Source: an uncultured Porphyromonadaceae bacterium (GTDB taxonomy: Bacteria > Bacteroidota > Bacteroidia > Bacteroidales > Muribaculaceae). From it: a stretch of DNA of 47,762 bases. A model generated the notes under the pieces. That model did no database searches. It was not told where the DNA came from and saw only the letters and a program-made list of their open reading frames with translations. The DNA lies in NCBI GenBank assembly GCA_947176205.1, contig CAMWPX010000002.1, forward strand, positions 1-47,762. Reading direction: 5' to 3'. Of this stretch, positions 19,374 to 29,626 are shown in pieces. How positions within the stretch are numbered: position 1 is the stretch's first letter; the number at the start of each line of letters is the position of its first letter. A program made the translations under genes and the position numbers.

Positions 19374-22300
19374 ATGGATAAAAAATTCAAAGTATACGAT
19401 AATCTCAACCTTGCTGAAATCAACAAGGATATTCTTGAAGAATGGAAAGAAAAGAATCTCTTCCAGCAGACATTGACCGAACGAGAAGGAGCACCATCGT
19501 TTGTGTTCTTTGAAGGTCCGCCTTCAGCCAACGGTATGCCCGGTATCCACCATGTGATGGCTCGTACCATAAAGGATATCTTCTGCCGATTCAAGACCAT
19601 GAAAGGATTTCATGTAAAGCGTAAGGCAGGATGGGATACCCACGGACTTCCTGTGGAATTAGGCGTAGAAAAGAATTTAGGCATCACCAAGGAGGATATA
19701 GGTAAAAAAATTTCTGTAGATGATTACAATGCCGCCTGCCGTGCCGAGGTTATGAAATACACCAAGGAATGGGAAACCATGACCTCATCCATGGGTTATT
19801 GGGTAGACATGAACGACCCGTACATCACTTATGACAACCGTTATATAGAAAGCGTATGGTGGCTTCTGCGTCAGCTATATGACAAAGGCTATCTTTACAA
19901 AGGATATACCATTCAACCTTATTCACCGGCTGCCGGTACCGGATTAAGCTCACACGAACTCAACCAGCCCGGTTGCTACCGTGACGTCAAGGACACCACA
20001 TGCGTGGCTCAGTTTGAAATCACTGACCCCAAAGAGGTGATGACCGGCTGGGGTAAACCATATTTCCTCGCATGGACCACTACTCCGTGGACTCTGCCGT
20101 CCAATACAGCACTTGCAGTAGGTCCGAATATCAACTATAATGTAGTACGCACCTACAATCCATATTCCGGAAATAAAATCACCGTAGTGCTTGCTGCTGA
20201 ACTCATGGGAGCCATGTTTAATCCCAAAGCCGCCGATTTACAGCTTGATTCTTATCAGAAGGGTGACAAACTTATTCCCTACGAAGTGGTAGCTCATTTC
20301 ACAGGCTCGGAACTTGTCGGCATGCACTACCGTCAGCTCATACCGTGGGTCAATCCCGGCGAAGGCGCATTCCGGGTAATACCCGGCGATTACGTAACCA
20401 CTGAAGATGGTACCGGTATCGTCCACATAGCCGGCACATTCGGTGCTGATGACCTTCGTGTGTCAAAACAGGCTGGTGTACCTCCGCTGCACCTTATTGA
20501 CCGAGATAAGAATATTCGTCCGATGGTGGATTTGACCGGACGATTCTATCTGCTTGATGACCTTGACCCTGAATTTGTAGCTGAAATGGTCGATGTGGAA
20601 GCATATACACCTTGGCAAGGTAAATACGTAAAGAATGCGTTTGACCCTGCCAAAGGCTCCGATGACGAAACTCTCGACGTGGAATTATGTATGTGGCTAA
20701 AACAGCATGATTCGGTATTCAAAATCGAAAAACATGTGCACAACTATCCGCACTGCTGGCGCACAGACAAACCAGTATTATATTACCCGCTCGACAGCTG
20801 GTTCATCCGCACCACCGCCGCCCGCGAACGTTTGATGGAACTTAACGAGACCATCAACTGGAAACCGAAATCCACCGGAACAGGTCGCTTCGGCAAATGG
20901 CTTGAAAATCTTCAGGACTGGAATCTGTCACGTAGCCGCTACTGGGGAACTCCCCTTCCGATTTGGCGCACCGAGGATGCGTCAGAGGAAATGTGCATCG
21001 ATAGTGTAGCCATGCTTTACGATGAAATCGAGAAATCGGTGGCTGCCGGCATAATGAAATCGAATCCGCTGAAGGATAAAGGCTTCGTACCGGGTGATTA
21101 CTCAAAAGATAATTATGAGAAGATTGACCTGCACCGTCCTTATGTAGATGACATAGTGCTGGTAAGCCCTACAGGTCGTCCGATGCACCGTGAAACAGAC
21201 CTTATAGACGTATGGTTTGACTCAGGCTCTATGCCATACGCTCAGATTCATTATCCGTTTGAAAACAAAGAAGCTTTTGACAACGGCGAATTATACCCCG
21301 CTGACTTCATAGCCGAAGGTGTCGACCAGACTCGTGGCTGGTTCTTCACACTTCATGCCATCGCAGGGATGATTTTTGATTCCATAGCTTACAAAGCGGT
21401 TATCTCCAACGGTCTTGTGCTGGATAAAGACGGCAATAAGATGTCAAAACGATTAGGTAATGCCGTCGACCCATTTGCAGCCATAGCCAAATACGGTTCT
21501 GACCCGCTTCGCTGGTACATGATATCCAACTCATCGCCATGGGACAACCTGAAGTTTGACCCTGCCGGAGTAATGGAAGTGTCCCGCAAGTTCTTTGCCA
21601 CCCTCTACAATACCTATTCTTTCTTCGCTCTGTATGCTAATGTTGACGGGTGGAACAATTCCCAACCACAGATACCGGTAAACGAACGTCAGGAAATTGA
21701 CCGCTGGATTCTGTCTTTGCTCAACTCTCTGATTCAGACTGTCAATAATTCTCTTGAGAATTACGAGCCTACCCGGGCAGCGCGTGCCATAAATGATTTT
21801 GTCAATGACAATCTTTCCAACTGGTACGTGCGTCTCAACCGCAAACGTTTCTGGGGCAAGGATATGGACTCCGACAAACTCGCGGCATATCAGACCCTGT
21901 ACACATGTCTGGAAACGGTGGCTATGCTTATCGCTCCATTCGCACCATTCTTTGCCGACCGTCTGTACGCTGACCTGACTTCCGTCACAAACGGTAATAA
22001 GAAATCAGTGCATCTGATGCTAATGCCCGAAGCTGATACCGATACTATCGACAATGATTTGGAAAACCGCATGCATCTGTCACAGCAGATAACCTCTATG
22101 GTACTCGCACTGCGTCGCAAAGCCAACATCAAAGTTCGTCAACCGCTGCAACGCATTATGATTCCGGTAGCGGATGATGCACAGCGTCAGGCCGTAATGT
22201 CAATGAGCGAACTTATACTCAACGAAGTTAATGTGAAAGAACTGGAATTAGTCAGTGCCGATGCCGGTGTGCTTGTAAAGCGTGTCAAACCGGACTTCAA

Positions 22301-22805
22301 GAAACTCGGTCCGAAATTCGGGAAATCGATGAAATCCGTTGCAGCCGCTATCCAAGCAATGTCTCAGCCTGAAATTCTAAGTCTGGAGACCACGGGAACC
22401 ATAATGCTCAATGTCAACGGAAATGACATAGCTATCGAAGCTGACGACGTAGATATTATTTCGGAAGATATTCCCGGTTGGCTTGTAGCCAACGAGGGCG
22501 CGATTACCGTAGCTCTTGATATCACCGTGACTCCTGAATTACGACAGGAAGGAATAGCCCGCGAAATAGTAAACCGCGTACAGAATATACGCAAGAACCG
22601 CAACTATGACATCACTGATAAAATCGATATCGTAGTTTCGCCTTCGTCTCTCACTGATGAAGCTATGGCTAATTTCGGTGATTACATAGCCCGTCAGGTA
22701 CTTGCCACATCACTTATTGTCAAAGACTTCGTGCCCGGTGACAATACTGAAGTGCTTGAGCTTGATGACATCAATCTGCCGGTTGACATAACCCTGTCAA
22801 AATAA
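19374..22805 (+). CDS. ileS: Isoleucine--tRNA ligase
   Basis: GPPSANGMPGIHHVMARTIKD, GWDTHGLPVELGVEK, DKDGNKMSKRLGN; length 1143 aa from ATG 19374. Confidence 0.96.
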   Translation: MDKKFKVYDNLNLAEINKDILEEWKEKNLFQQTLTEREGAPSFVFFEGPPSANGMPGIHHVMARTIKDIFCRFKTMKGFHVKRKAGWDTHGLPVELGVEKNLGITKEDIGKKISVDDYNAACRAEVMKYTKEWETMTSSMGYWVDMNDPYITYDNRYIESVWWLLRQLYDKGYLYKGYTIQPYSPAAGTGLSSHELNQPGCYRDVKDTTCVAQFEITDPKEVMTGWGKPYFLAWTTTPWTLPSNTALAVGPNINYNVVRTYNPYSGNKITVVLAAELMGAMFNPKAADLQLDSYQKGDKLIPYEVVAHFTGSELVGMHYRQLIPWVNPGEGAFRVIPGDYVTTEDGTGIVHIAGTFGADDLRVSKQAGVPPLHLIDRDKNIRPMVDLTGRFYLLDDLDPEFVAEMVDVEAYTPWQGKYVKNAFDPAKGSDDETLDVELCMWLKQHDSVFKIEKHVHNYPHCWRTDKPVLYYPLDSWFIRTTAARERLMELNETINWKPKSTGTGRFGKWLENLQDWNLSRSRYWGTPLPIWRTEDASEEMCIDSVAMLYDEIEKSVAAGIMKSNPLKDKGFVPGDYSKDNYEKIDLHRPYVDDIVLVSPTGRPMHRETDLIDVWFDSGSMPYAQIHYPFENKEAFDNGELYPADFIAEGVDQTRGWFFTLHAIAGMIFDSIAYKAVISNGLVLDKDGNKMSKRLGNAVDPFAAIAKYGSDPLRWYMISNSSPWDNLKFDPAGVMEVSRKFFATLYNTYSFFALYANVDGWNNSQPQIPVNERQEIDRWILSLLNSLIQTVNNSLENYEPTRAARAINDFVNDNLSNWYVRLNRKRFWGKDMDSDKLAAYQTLYTCLETVAMLIAPFAPFFADRLYADLTSVTNGNKKSVHLMLMPEADTDTIDNDLENRMHLSQQITSMVLALRRKANIKVRQPLQRIMIPVADDAQRQAVMSMSELILNEVNVKELELVSADAGVLVKRVKPDFKKLGPKFGKSMKSVAAAIQAMSQPEILSLETTGTIMLNVNGNDIAIEADDVDIISEDIPGWLVANEGAITVALDITVTPELRQEGIAREIVNRVQNIRKNRNYDITDKIDIVVSPSSLTDEAMANFGDYIARQVLATSLIVKDFVPGDNTEVLELDDINLPVDITLSK

Positions 22806-22839
22806 CACAGGATATTATCCATCAATAACCTCTACCGAT

Positions 22840-23220
22840 ATGAGTGAAAAGACTCGCTATTCCGATGAAGAATTACAGGAATTCAAGGAATTGATATTGG
22901 CAAAGTTAGAAAAAGCACAGCGGGATTATGACCTGCTTAAAGCCGATGTGACCAATACTGAAGGTAATGATGTAGCGGATACATCGCCTACATTCAAAGT
23001 ACTTGAGGAAGGCACCACGACTCTTAATAAAGAGGAGTCGGGACGTCTTGCCGAGCGACAACTCAAATTCATACGTCATCTGCAAGCGGCACTTATCCGT
23101 ATTGAAAACAAAACGTACGGAATATGTCGCGAGACAGGGAAACTGATACCTAAAGAACGCTTACGTGCCGTACCTCACGCCACTCTAAGCATCGATATTA
23201 AAAACAACCCCGGACATTGA
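22840..23220 (+). CDS. TraR/DksA-like protein, lacking a full Cys4 zinc site
   Basis: YGICRETGKLIPKERLRAVPHATLSI; conserved position between ileS and lspA. Confidence 0.82.
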   Translation: MSEKTRYSDEELQEFKELILAKLEKAQRDYDLLKADVTNTEGNDVADTSPTFKVLEEGTTTLNKEESGRLAERQLKFIRHLQAALIRIENKTYGICRETGKLIPKERLRAVPHATLSIDIKNNPGH

Positions 23221-23234
23221 GCGATACTATATAG

Positions 23235-23867
23235 ATGAAAATTTCCAAAGGCTATCTGGCTCTGATAATAATTGTGGCAGTGGTCATAATCGACCAATTG
23301 CTGAAAATTTGGGTCAAGACACATTTTTATATTGGCGAAAGTTACCATATCACCGATTGGTTTCAGATATATTTTATAGAAAACAACGGCATGGCTTTCG
23401 GTATGGAGATAGGAAGCAAATTGATACTCACCCTATTCCGCCTGATTCTCGCATCATTGCTGATATGGTATATTATCCGCATAAAATCACGTAAGTATAT
23501 AAAGGCCGGTTTTATAGCTTGCTTGTCGTTAGTAGTGGCAGGAGCATTAGGCAACATTATTGACTGTATGTTCTACGGCATCATATTCCCTGCCGAGCCC
23601 GGATTTGACACCTTATTTCACGGTCGGGTGGTAGACATGCTGTATTTCCCTCTGTTCAGTTTCGTATGGCCCGATTGGTTACCGCTTATCGGAGGAGAAG
23701 AGTTCAGTTTCTTCCCGGCTATTTTCAATTTCGCGGATGCCGCCATATCCGTAGGCATGATAGCGATACTACTGTTTTATCCACGACAGCTGACTGCTCC
23801 CGGAGAATCTTCCGCCAACGTTACACCCGACAATGATTCCACCGACACTACAGATTCCGAATCCTGA
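23235..23867 (+). CDS. lspA: Lipoprotein signal peptidase (signal peptidase II)
   Basis: DQLLKIWVK, ENNGMAFGM, GALGNIIDCMFYG, GRVVDML, FNFADAAISVG. Confidence 0.94.
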   Translation: MKISKGYLALIIIVAVVIIDQLLKIWVKTHFYIGESYHITDWFQIYFIENNGMAFGMEIGSKLILTLFRLILASLLIWYIIRIKSRKYIKAGFIACLSLVVAGALGNIIDCMFYGIIFPAEPGFDTLFHGRVVDMLYFPLFSFVWPDWLPLIGGEEFSFFPAIFNFADAAISVGMIAILLFYPRQLTAPGESSANVTPDNDSTDTTDSES

Positions 23868-23870
23868 AAA

Positions 23871-24674
23871 ATGTCACGCCTGATTCACATACTGATTCCT
23901 TCGCTGATGCTGGTAGCAGCGCTTGCCTGCTCGGACCGACCGGACAATATCATAGACCATGACACCATGGCAAAGATTCTCGCTGACATTCATAAAGGCG
24001 AAGGTGTAATTCAGTCAAATCAGAGGCATTTCACCAATGACTCGGTAAAACGCTTGTTCCGCCAGTCAATCTATGACCGTCACGGTGTAACCTCTGATGA
24101 TTTTTATTCGTCGCTTGACTGGTACGGCTATCATGTGGAGGAATTCGATGAAATTTACAATACCACCATAGCCATACTTGAAGATGAACTGGAAAAAGCT
24201 CAGTCACTCGCCGGCTCCGCAGCGGAATTAAATGCGTCGGCTGCGAGCACATCAATGGACGGAGACTCAATAAATGTATGGCGTTCAGAACGCTACCGAC
24301 GTTTTTCATCAAATATGCCTACCGATCACATGTCATTCTCTCTGCGGTCTGACCGCTTCTGGGATAAAGGCGATGTGTACATATTCCGTGGCAAATTCTC
24401 CGGAGTAAAAGCTCCCGTAGATTATGTAATGACTGTGGAATATCAGGACGGAACAAAAGAATACATGCATGAACGCATAGCCGGGGGTGGCTGGCATGAA
24501 GTAGGCATAGCCATGAATCCGGAACGTAAAGCCAACATTATTTACGGCTATGTAATGTGTCCTACTACCGAAAGACAGATAGCGATGGTGGACTCCATAA
24601 CCCTGACACGAACACGCTGGGGCGGGCACTACAATTATCTTCGCGACAAAGTAAAGTCGTATGGAAAGAAGTGA
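23871..24674 (+). CDS. DUF4296-like lipoprotein
   Basis: Lipobox LACS; MAKILADIHKGEGV...DSVKRLFRQSIYDRHGVTSDDFYSSLDWYGYH, downstream of lspA. Confidence 0.75.
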   Translation: MSRLIHILIPSLMLVAALACSDRPDNIIDHDTMAKILADIHKGEGVIQSNQRHFTNDSVKRLFRQSIYDRHGVTSDDFYSSLDWYGYHVEEFDEIYNTTIAILEDELEKAQSLAGSAAELNASAASTSMDGDSINVWRSERYRRFSSNMPTDHMSFSLRSDRFWDKGDVYIFRGKFSGVKAPVDYVMTVEYQDGTKEYMHERIAGGGWHEVGIAMNPERKANIIYGYVMCPTTERQIAMVDSITLTRTRWGGHYNYLRDKVKSYGKK

Positions 24675-24711
24675 CAAAAAAAATACTGCCCTCTGGGTGG
24701 TGCACCGCATA

Positions 24712-24882
24712 ATGGCTCACCGCATAATATATCAAGGACACTGTTATGACATGCATGTAGCTACCATCTACTCTGATGGCTCATGCTCTTTGGAACCATT
24801 CGTACACGAGACTCCCAACACACAGTTTTGCAACGGCACAATAACCATAAATAAAAATTTTATTGCTACATTTGTACCGTAA
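24712..24882 (+). CDS. Small conserved-looking protein (start uncertain, 24661 or 24712)
   Basis: MAHRIIYQGHCYDMHVATIYSDGSCSLEPFVHETPNTQFCNGTITINKNF reads as coding-like beta-rich sequence. Confidence 0.5.
   Translation: MAHRIIYQGHCYDMHVATIYSDGSCSLEPFVHETPNTQFCNGTITINKNFIATFVP
24867..24874 (+). promoter_or_regulatory. Bacteroidetes-type -7 element TACATTTG
   Basis: TAnnTTTG about 45 nt upstream of mraY ATG 24919. Confidence 0.65.
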
Positions 24883-24918
24883 ACCAGCCGGCTAACGGCA
24901 CTAAACATATCATTTATC

Positions 24919-26178
24919 ATGTTAATTCCTCTATTTGAATGGTTTGATAAATTAGGAATCAGCGGTACAGGCGTAATGCAATACGTCACGTTCCGTGCTC
25001 TTCTCGCGTTTATATTCGCCCTGATTCTCGCCACACTTGTTGGTAATAAAATAATAGACTACCTCCGTCATCATCAGATAGGCGATATGCCACGTGATAT
25101 AGGTGTTGACGGTTTTGACTTAAAAAAAGGTACACCTACCATGGGTGGAGTCATTATATTCATAGCCATAGTGGTTCCAGCACTTTTATTTTGTGATCTG
25201 ACAAATGTGTACGTATGGCTCATGCTTGCCACTACAGTCATACTCACTTCATTAGGTTTTTTAGATGACTACATAAAGGTGTTCCGTAAAAATAAGGAAG
25301 GCTTGTCAGGCAAATGGAAAATAGTCGGACAGATAGCTGTAGGACTTATTCTGGGTCTAACACTATATCTGGATTCCGACGTTGTGATACGCGAAAATGT
25401 AGAAACCGTACAGACCGAAGAAATCACTCAGATAAATTACAGTCAGCATGACATAAAGTCCACCCAGACTACCATACCATTTGTAAAGAACAATAACTTT
25501 GACTACAAATGGCTTGCCTCAGCCCTACCAGATGACTGGCAGCAGACTGCCGGCTGGATAATATTCATAATTGTGGTAATATTCATAGTCACCGGTACCT
25601 CAAACGGCAGTAATCTCACTGATGGACTTGACGGTCTGACAGCAGGTATATGTGCTATAATCGGACTCGGACTGATGATTTTGGCTTACGTATCATCGCA
25701 CATCGAATTTGCATCATACCTCAACATCATGTATATACCGGGAGCTCAGGAGGTGTTCATATATATGGCGGCATTTACAGGAGCCTGCATGGGATTCCTT
25801 TGGTTCAACGGCTATCCTGCACGCGTATTCATGGGTGACACTGGGTCACTTATGTTAGGAGGACTAATTGCAACAGTGGCTATTATCCTCCACAAGGAGA
25901 TAATGCTGATACTCTTCTGCGGTGTGTTCCTCGTAGAATCAATATCAGTAATGATGCAACGCGGATATTACAAATATTCCCGCCGACGCACCGGTAATCC
26001 TGTACGTATATTCCGCCGTGCTCCCCTGCACCATCACTTCCAGATGGAACCCGGCTCAGTGGAAAGCCTGATAAAACGCCCGTCGCATAAATGGCACGAG
26101 CAGACCATAGTGCTTCGGTTCTGGCTAATAACCGTATTGCTCTGTGCCTTTGCAATAATCACACTGAAAATCCGATAA
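24919..26178 (+). CDS. mraY: Phospho-N-acetylmuramoyl-pentapeptide-transferase
   Basis: GTPTMGGVIIF, SLGFLDDYIKVFRKNKEGLSGKWK, SNGSNLTDGLDGL, FMGDTGSL, RAPLHHHFQ. Confidence 0.97.
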   Translation: MLIPLFEWFDKLGISGTGVMQYVTFRALLAFIFALILATLVGNKIIDYLRHHQIGDMPRDIGVDGFDLKKGTPTMGGVIIFIAIVVPALLFCDLTNVYVWLMLATTVILTSLGFLDDYIKVFRKNKEGLSGKWKIVGQIAVGLILGLTLYLDSDVVIRENVETVQTEEITQINYSQHDIKSTQTTIPFVKNNNFDYKWLASALPDDWQQTAGWIIFIIVVIFIVTGTSNGSNLTDGLDGLTAGICAIIGLGLMILAYVSSHIEFASYLNIMYIPGAQEVFIYMAAFTGACMGFLWFNGYPARVFMGDTGSLMLGGLIATVAIILHKEIMLILFCGVFLVESISVMMQRGYYKYSRRRTGNPVRIFRRAPLHHHFQMEPGSVESLIKRPSHKWHEQTIVLRFWLITVLLCAFAIITLKIR

Positions 26179-26245
26179 ATCCGTTCAATCAAATAAAATA
26201 ATAAAATAACCGTGCGATTGTCTCGGATAATTAAAAAAATTTCCG

Positions 26246-26253
26246 TAAATTTG
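26246..26253 (+). promoter_or_regulatory. Bacteroidetes-type -7 element TAAATTTG
   Basis: TAnnTTTG about 23 nt upstream of the tRNA 5' end. Confidence 0.6.
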
Positions 26254-26276
26254 CACCGCAAATACGAAAGCTGACT

Positions 26277-26349
26277 CGGGGTGTAGCACAGTTGGCAGCG
26301 CGCCACGTTCGGGACGTGGAGGTCGGAAGTTCGAGTCTTCTCACCCCGA
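26277..26349 (+). tRNA. tRNA-Pro(CGG)
   Basis: CGGGGTG acceptor paired with CACCCCG; anticodon arm CCACG-TTCGGGA-CGTGG; T arm GGAAG-TTCGAGT-CTTCT; no encoded CCA. Confidence 0.93.
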
Positions 26350-26359
26350 CTCTTACTAA

Positions 26360-26394
26360 AAAGAAGATATAGCTCAATGAGTTATATCTTCTTT
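26360..26394. terminator. Bidirectional hairpin terminator between tRNA-Pro and the fimbrial operon
   Basis: AAAGAAGATATAGCTC-AAT-GAGTTATATCTTCTTT, 16-bp stem with one G-U pair; U-rich in both directions. Confidence 0.8.
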
Positions 26395-26476
26395 ATCATT
26401 ATAATATCGGGACAGCAGCAAAATCATCATGTGAATTATCTACTGAGCCAAATCACATTACATGAGTCGCGTAAAC

Positions 26477-27379
26477 TCAAAACGAAAGGGTTTCGGAGGG
26501 AGAAATATAGCGGCGGAGTATGCGGGCATCGGAATCAAGCAAAAATATGGTGGGTAACTGAGGTATATGATAAAGTTCTTCTTCATCAATCATGCCATCA
26601 GGCGATACTCCTACAACCCAACTATCAGGTAATACGATATTACCTTTGAATGCCGATGTACCATATGGATTTATAAACAAAAGAGTCAATTTTTTATCTT
26701 TGACCAACTGTGATACATGTTCATCATGGATCAGACGATATTCGAACAGTTCACAATCGTGACAGCCCGGGTTATAAAACACCAAGAGGGTGAGTGGCGT
26801 ATCTTTTACAACTTTATGAAGAGTATTGGAGTTACCGGTTCTGTCAGTAAAGACAAAATCGGTAGCCGGCGAACCGACACGATGCAGTTCAAGCTGCGAT
26901 GCGCGGTAAGCGAGTATCAGCGAATCGGTATGATTCAATGCCGGTGAGTCAAGTAACTTGTGAGTCACTATATCATAACAATCCACATTATAAACCGGAG
27001 ATTCCGGCTCGTCAAGATATTGTGCCGAACAGTCAAATATAGTGTGTACAGCCTCAGCACTGACCGAAGCGTCTTTAACCATCTTACCCACAGCTTCGGC
27101 TATACTCAAAGAATCGGTATGCGGAACAAGACTATAAAAATTGGCAAGGTTCTGCTCCATAAACGTGCGGTCAGCCACAGCGAGTGAGTCAGTCCAATCC
27201 ATTGCGTCCCAGAAATGAGCCATCACATAAGCGGCTCGCTGCGATGTAACAGTCAAAGTATCAGGAACCGGAGGTAAAGGCAATTCCCTTATGCCGGTAT
27301 AAAAATTATCGCCAGATGCGGCAAGATTAAGAGTGATGCACCCGGTCATAACCGAAATTATGGCAAATGTACGTTTCAT
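26477..27379 (-). CDS. Exported thioredoxin-fold protein (DUF5106/TlpA-like)
   Basis: MKRTFAIISVMTGCITLNLAASG signal; ...TPLTLLVFYNPGCHDCELFEYRL (CHDC redox-like motif). Confidence 0.75.
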   Translation of the reverse strand: MKRTFAIISVMTGCITLNLAASGDNFYTGIRELPLPPVPDTLTVTSQRAAYVMAHFWDAMDWTDSLAVADRTFMEQNLANFYSLVPHTDSLSIAEAVGKMVKDASVSAEAVHTIFDCSAQYLDEPESPVYNVDCYDIVTHKLLDSPALNHTDSLILAYRASQLELHRVGSPATDFVFTDRTGNSNTLHKVVKDTPLTLLVFYNPGCHDCELFEYRLIHDEHVSQLVKDKKLTLLFINPYGTSAFKGNIVLPDSWVVGVSPDGMIDEEELYHIPQLPTIFLLDSDARILRRYISPSETLSF

Positions 27380-27395
27380 ATAACCACTCTTTGAT

Positions 27396-28550
27396 TTAGT
27401 ATTCATTACCAAAAGTCGTCACACATCTCACGATGCAGGCATCCGACCTAAAGATATTGTCACTATTTGAACCAAAGCTATAAGAACTTCTCGCACCATC
27501 ACCATCGTTAAGGTTATGAATGAAAACATTTACTATTACATGGGTGTTGCGCGGCATCTGCGACAGATTGGGAAGATAGGCCTTATACTCAATGTCGTTC
27601 ATACGCATACGCACCATGTAATTCAAATCATCATTCTCTTGGGTGGGGTCGTGATATTTACTCTCAAGGAGATAAAATACAGGCAAGTCCACCGGAATGT
27701 TGTCGCCTTTAGCGGTAATGCCAGTATATTCACGCACAAACGAATAGTAATCGTCACCACCTACATTGGGCACTTCAAAGGAAGTTATCTCGTGAACATC
27801 GTTGTAAACGGCGGCATTGGGGAAAAGATATTCACGGGAGGATACTTTGTCGATAGCAAGACTCTGTATATCGAAATCAATATCCTTTAACTCATTCGTT
27901 ATATGGAACTCGAACTTCACGGCTGCCCGCGTAAGAAAAAGGTTATACGGAAACACCACCTTGGGTGATTCCGGATCTGTAAGAGGAATGTCTATCTTAT
28001 GACATTCAGCCATAGGCAATACTCCATTAAGAGTAGCTGTATCAGCATCAAGCGTGATATTCAATGCCGCAATCTCGGCAGCAGGAAATTTGTCGCCGGC
28101 TTCAAGGGCTGAAAAATCATAGTCAATCAGCGGAACTTTCTCTCCGCTGGCAGCAGTACGGCAGGCATTCTCATTGGCAAGAAGATACACGGATTTTTCT
28201 TCACCGGAAAGCACCTGATACTGAAACGAACCAACAGCGACGAGCGGGTTATTGAGAAATGGCGTTGAGATGAAATCGTTATGCTCGATAGTTAGGTCGG
28301 GACGTACAATGATTATACGCAATTCCTGCATCATCTCGTTTGCTCCCGCAACCGCGGAATAATCCGTACGGCTACCGGAAGAAGCATTGGCAAGAGCAAT
28401 ATGCAGATGCATGAATGCCTGACCCGCTTCCGGCTCTACCGGCAGCACAGGATTCAGGGTGCTGTCAACCGACTGACTGCACGACGACACAGCTACAGCA
28501 GCAAGTACCACCGCAAGAATACTGATAATATGCCGGATTTTAATAATCAC
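27396..28550 (-). CDS. Fimbrillin-type lipoprotein (Mfa-like accessory subunit, module B)
   Basis: Lipobox AVSSCSQ; MHLHIALANASSGSRTDYSA...MMQELRIIIVRPDL fimbrillin-like pattern; located in fimbrial operon. Confidence 0.7.
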   Translation of the reverse strand: MIIKIRHIISILAVVLAAVAVSSCSQSVDSTLNPVLPVEPEAGQAFMHLHIALANASSGSRTDYSAVAGANEMMQELRIIIVRPDLTIEHNDFISTPFLNNPLVAVGSFQYQVLSGEEKSVYLLANENACRTAASGEKVPLIDYDFSALEAGDKFPAAEIAALNITLDADTATLNGVLPMAECHKIDIPLTDPESPKVVFPYNLFLTRAAVKFEFHITNELKDIDFDIQSLAIDKVSSREYLFPNAAVYNDVHEITSFEVPNVGGDDYYSFVREYTGITAKGDNIPVDLPVFYLLESKYHDPTQENDDLNYMVRMRMNDIEYKAYLPNLSQMPRNTHVIVNVFIHNLNDGDGARSSYSFGSNSDNIFRSDACIVRCVTTFGNEY

Positions 28551-28552
28551 TG

Positions 28553-29626
28553 TTATTCTACATCAATATCGTTAATTCTAACCACCCAGTCGTTAATTTT
28601 TACTTCAACCCGATTCCACTGGTCATTCTCGTTGAGAAGGAAAAGCATGGTCCAGTGACTCTGACGGTCAAGATATTCCTGAGCATCCATATCTGCATAA
28701 TGCTGGCTACGCATCTGTAAAAGGAGATTATTCAAAGGTACATCAAGAGTGGACTTGGTACTTCCGGATTTGGTGATACGAAGTATGGGACCGACTTTTT
28801 TAGATTCAGCCCGGGCGGCATCAGCCACCTGAGCGTCAGTAACAAGACGTGCTATAGAGAACTCACCGTAAGCTGCCAAAACAGCCGAACCATCATCCAT
28901 GGCACCCATCACAGCCTGACCTGTAGCCCAAGGTCTGTATGTTACGGCACCGACAGGCTTCACTTTGTTGTCATGAGTCATGTGAGTGTTATCATCAATA
29001 AGTTCCCATGTAAAATCAGTGGGATCAACAGGCTTGCCGGTAACATGCTGCAGAAGGACACGCACATTATTCGTATCCTTAATCATTTCCACGGTAGCTT
29101 CGGTATAGACTCCGGTGGTCTTGCCCACAGAGATGTTGACCGAACCATAATACAAGTCATGCACAGGAGCCGTAGGCTCGCCCTGATGATGTACCGGCTT
29201 CATGGTCAATGCAAGTTCGGTAAAATGCTGACCGACCGAAGGAGCTCCAGCAGGATGAGCGAATGAAGTATTTTCACATTCCAGACCACCATAGGCTACC
29301 ACACGATATTTACCCTCGGGTAAATCCACAGTCATACGATAATTCTCATCGGCAAGGACAGAAGATGTCTCCGTACGTGTCAGAACAAGTTTATCGGATT
29401 CATCGTAGATATATACCGTCAGACAATCAACGGCATGCATGAACGCATTGGCATACTCCATGTTGTAATCATAGATGAACCGCAATTTGGCACCACACAC
29501 GGATTCGGGCGAATCATTAGATTCAGTTCCACATGAAGTGATTACTGAAACCGCCAACACAGCCATCATCATAGCTGACACCGCTTTTATATATAGTTTG
29601 TCAAAAATTGCCATAATCAGGGTCAT
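28553..29626 (-). CDS. FimB/Mfa2 family fimbrial anchor subunit (module B)
   Basis: Lipobox ITSCGT; FIYDYNMEYANAFMHAVDCLTVYIYDESDKLVLTRTE...LPEGKYRVVAYGGLE. Start may be the internal Met at MAIFDKLYIK. Confidence 0.85.
   Translation of the reverse strand: MTLIMAIFDKLYIKAVSAMMMAVLAVSVITSCGTESNDSPESVCGAKLRFIYDYNMEYANAFMHAVDCLTVYIYDESDKLVLTRTETSSVLADENYRMTVDLPEGKYRVVAYGGLECENTSFAHPAGAPSVGQHFTELALTMKPVHHQGEPTAPVHDLYYGSVNISVGKTTGVYTEATVEMIKDTNNVRVLLQHVTGKPVDPTDFTWELIDDNTHMTHDNKVKPVGAVTYRPWATGQAVMGAMDDGSAVLAAYGEFSIARLVTDAQVADAARAESKKVGPILRITKSGSTKSTLDVPLNNLLLQMRSQHYADMDAQEYLDRQSHWTMLFLLNENDQWNRVEVKINDWVVRINDIDVE

Noticed and set aside
22840-23220. DksA-like protein missing zinc cysteines as a novelty
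   Set aside because: From memory, Bacteroidetes homologs between ileS and lspA commonly share YGICRxTGKLIPKERL without a full Cys4 site, so this is probably ordinary.
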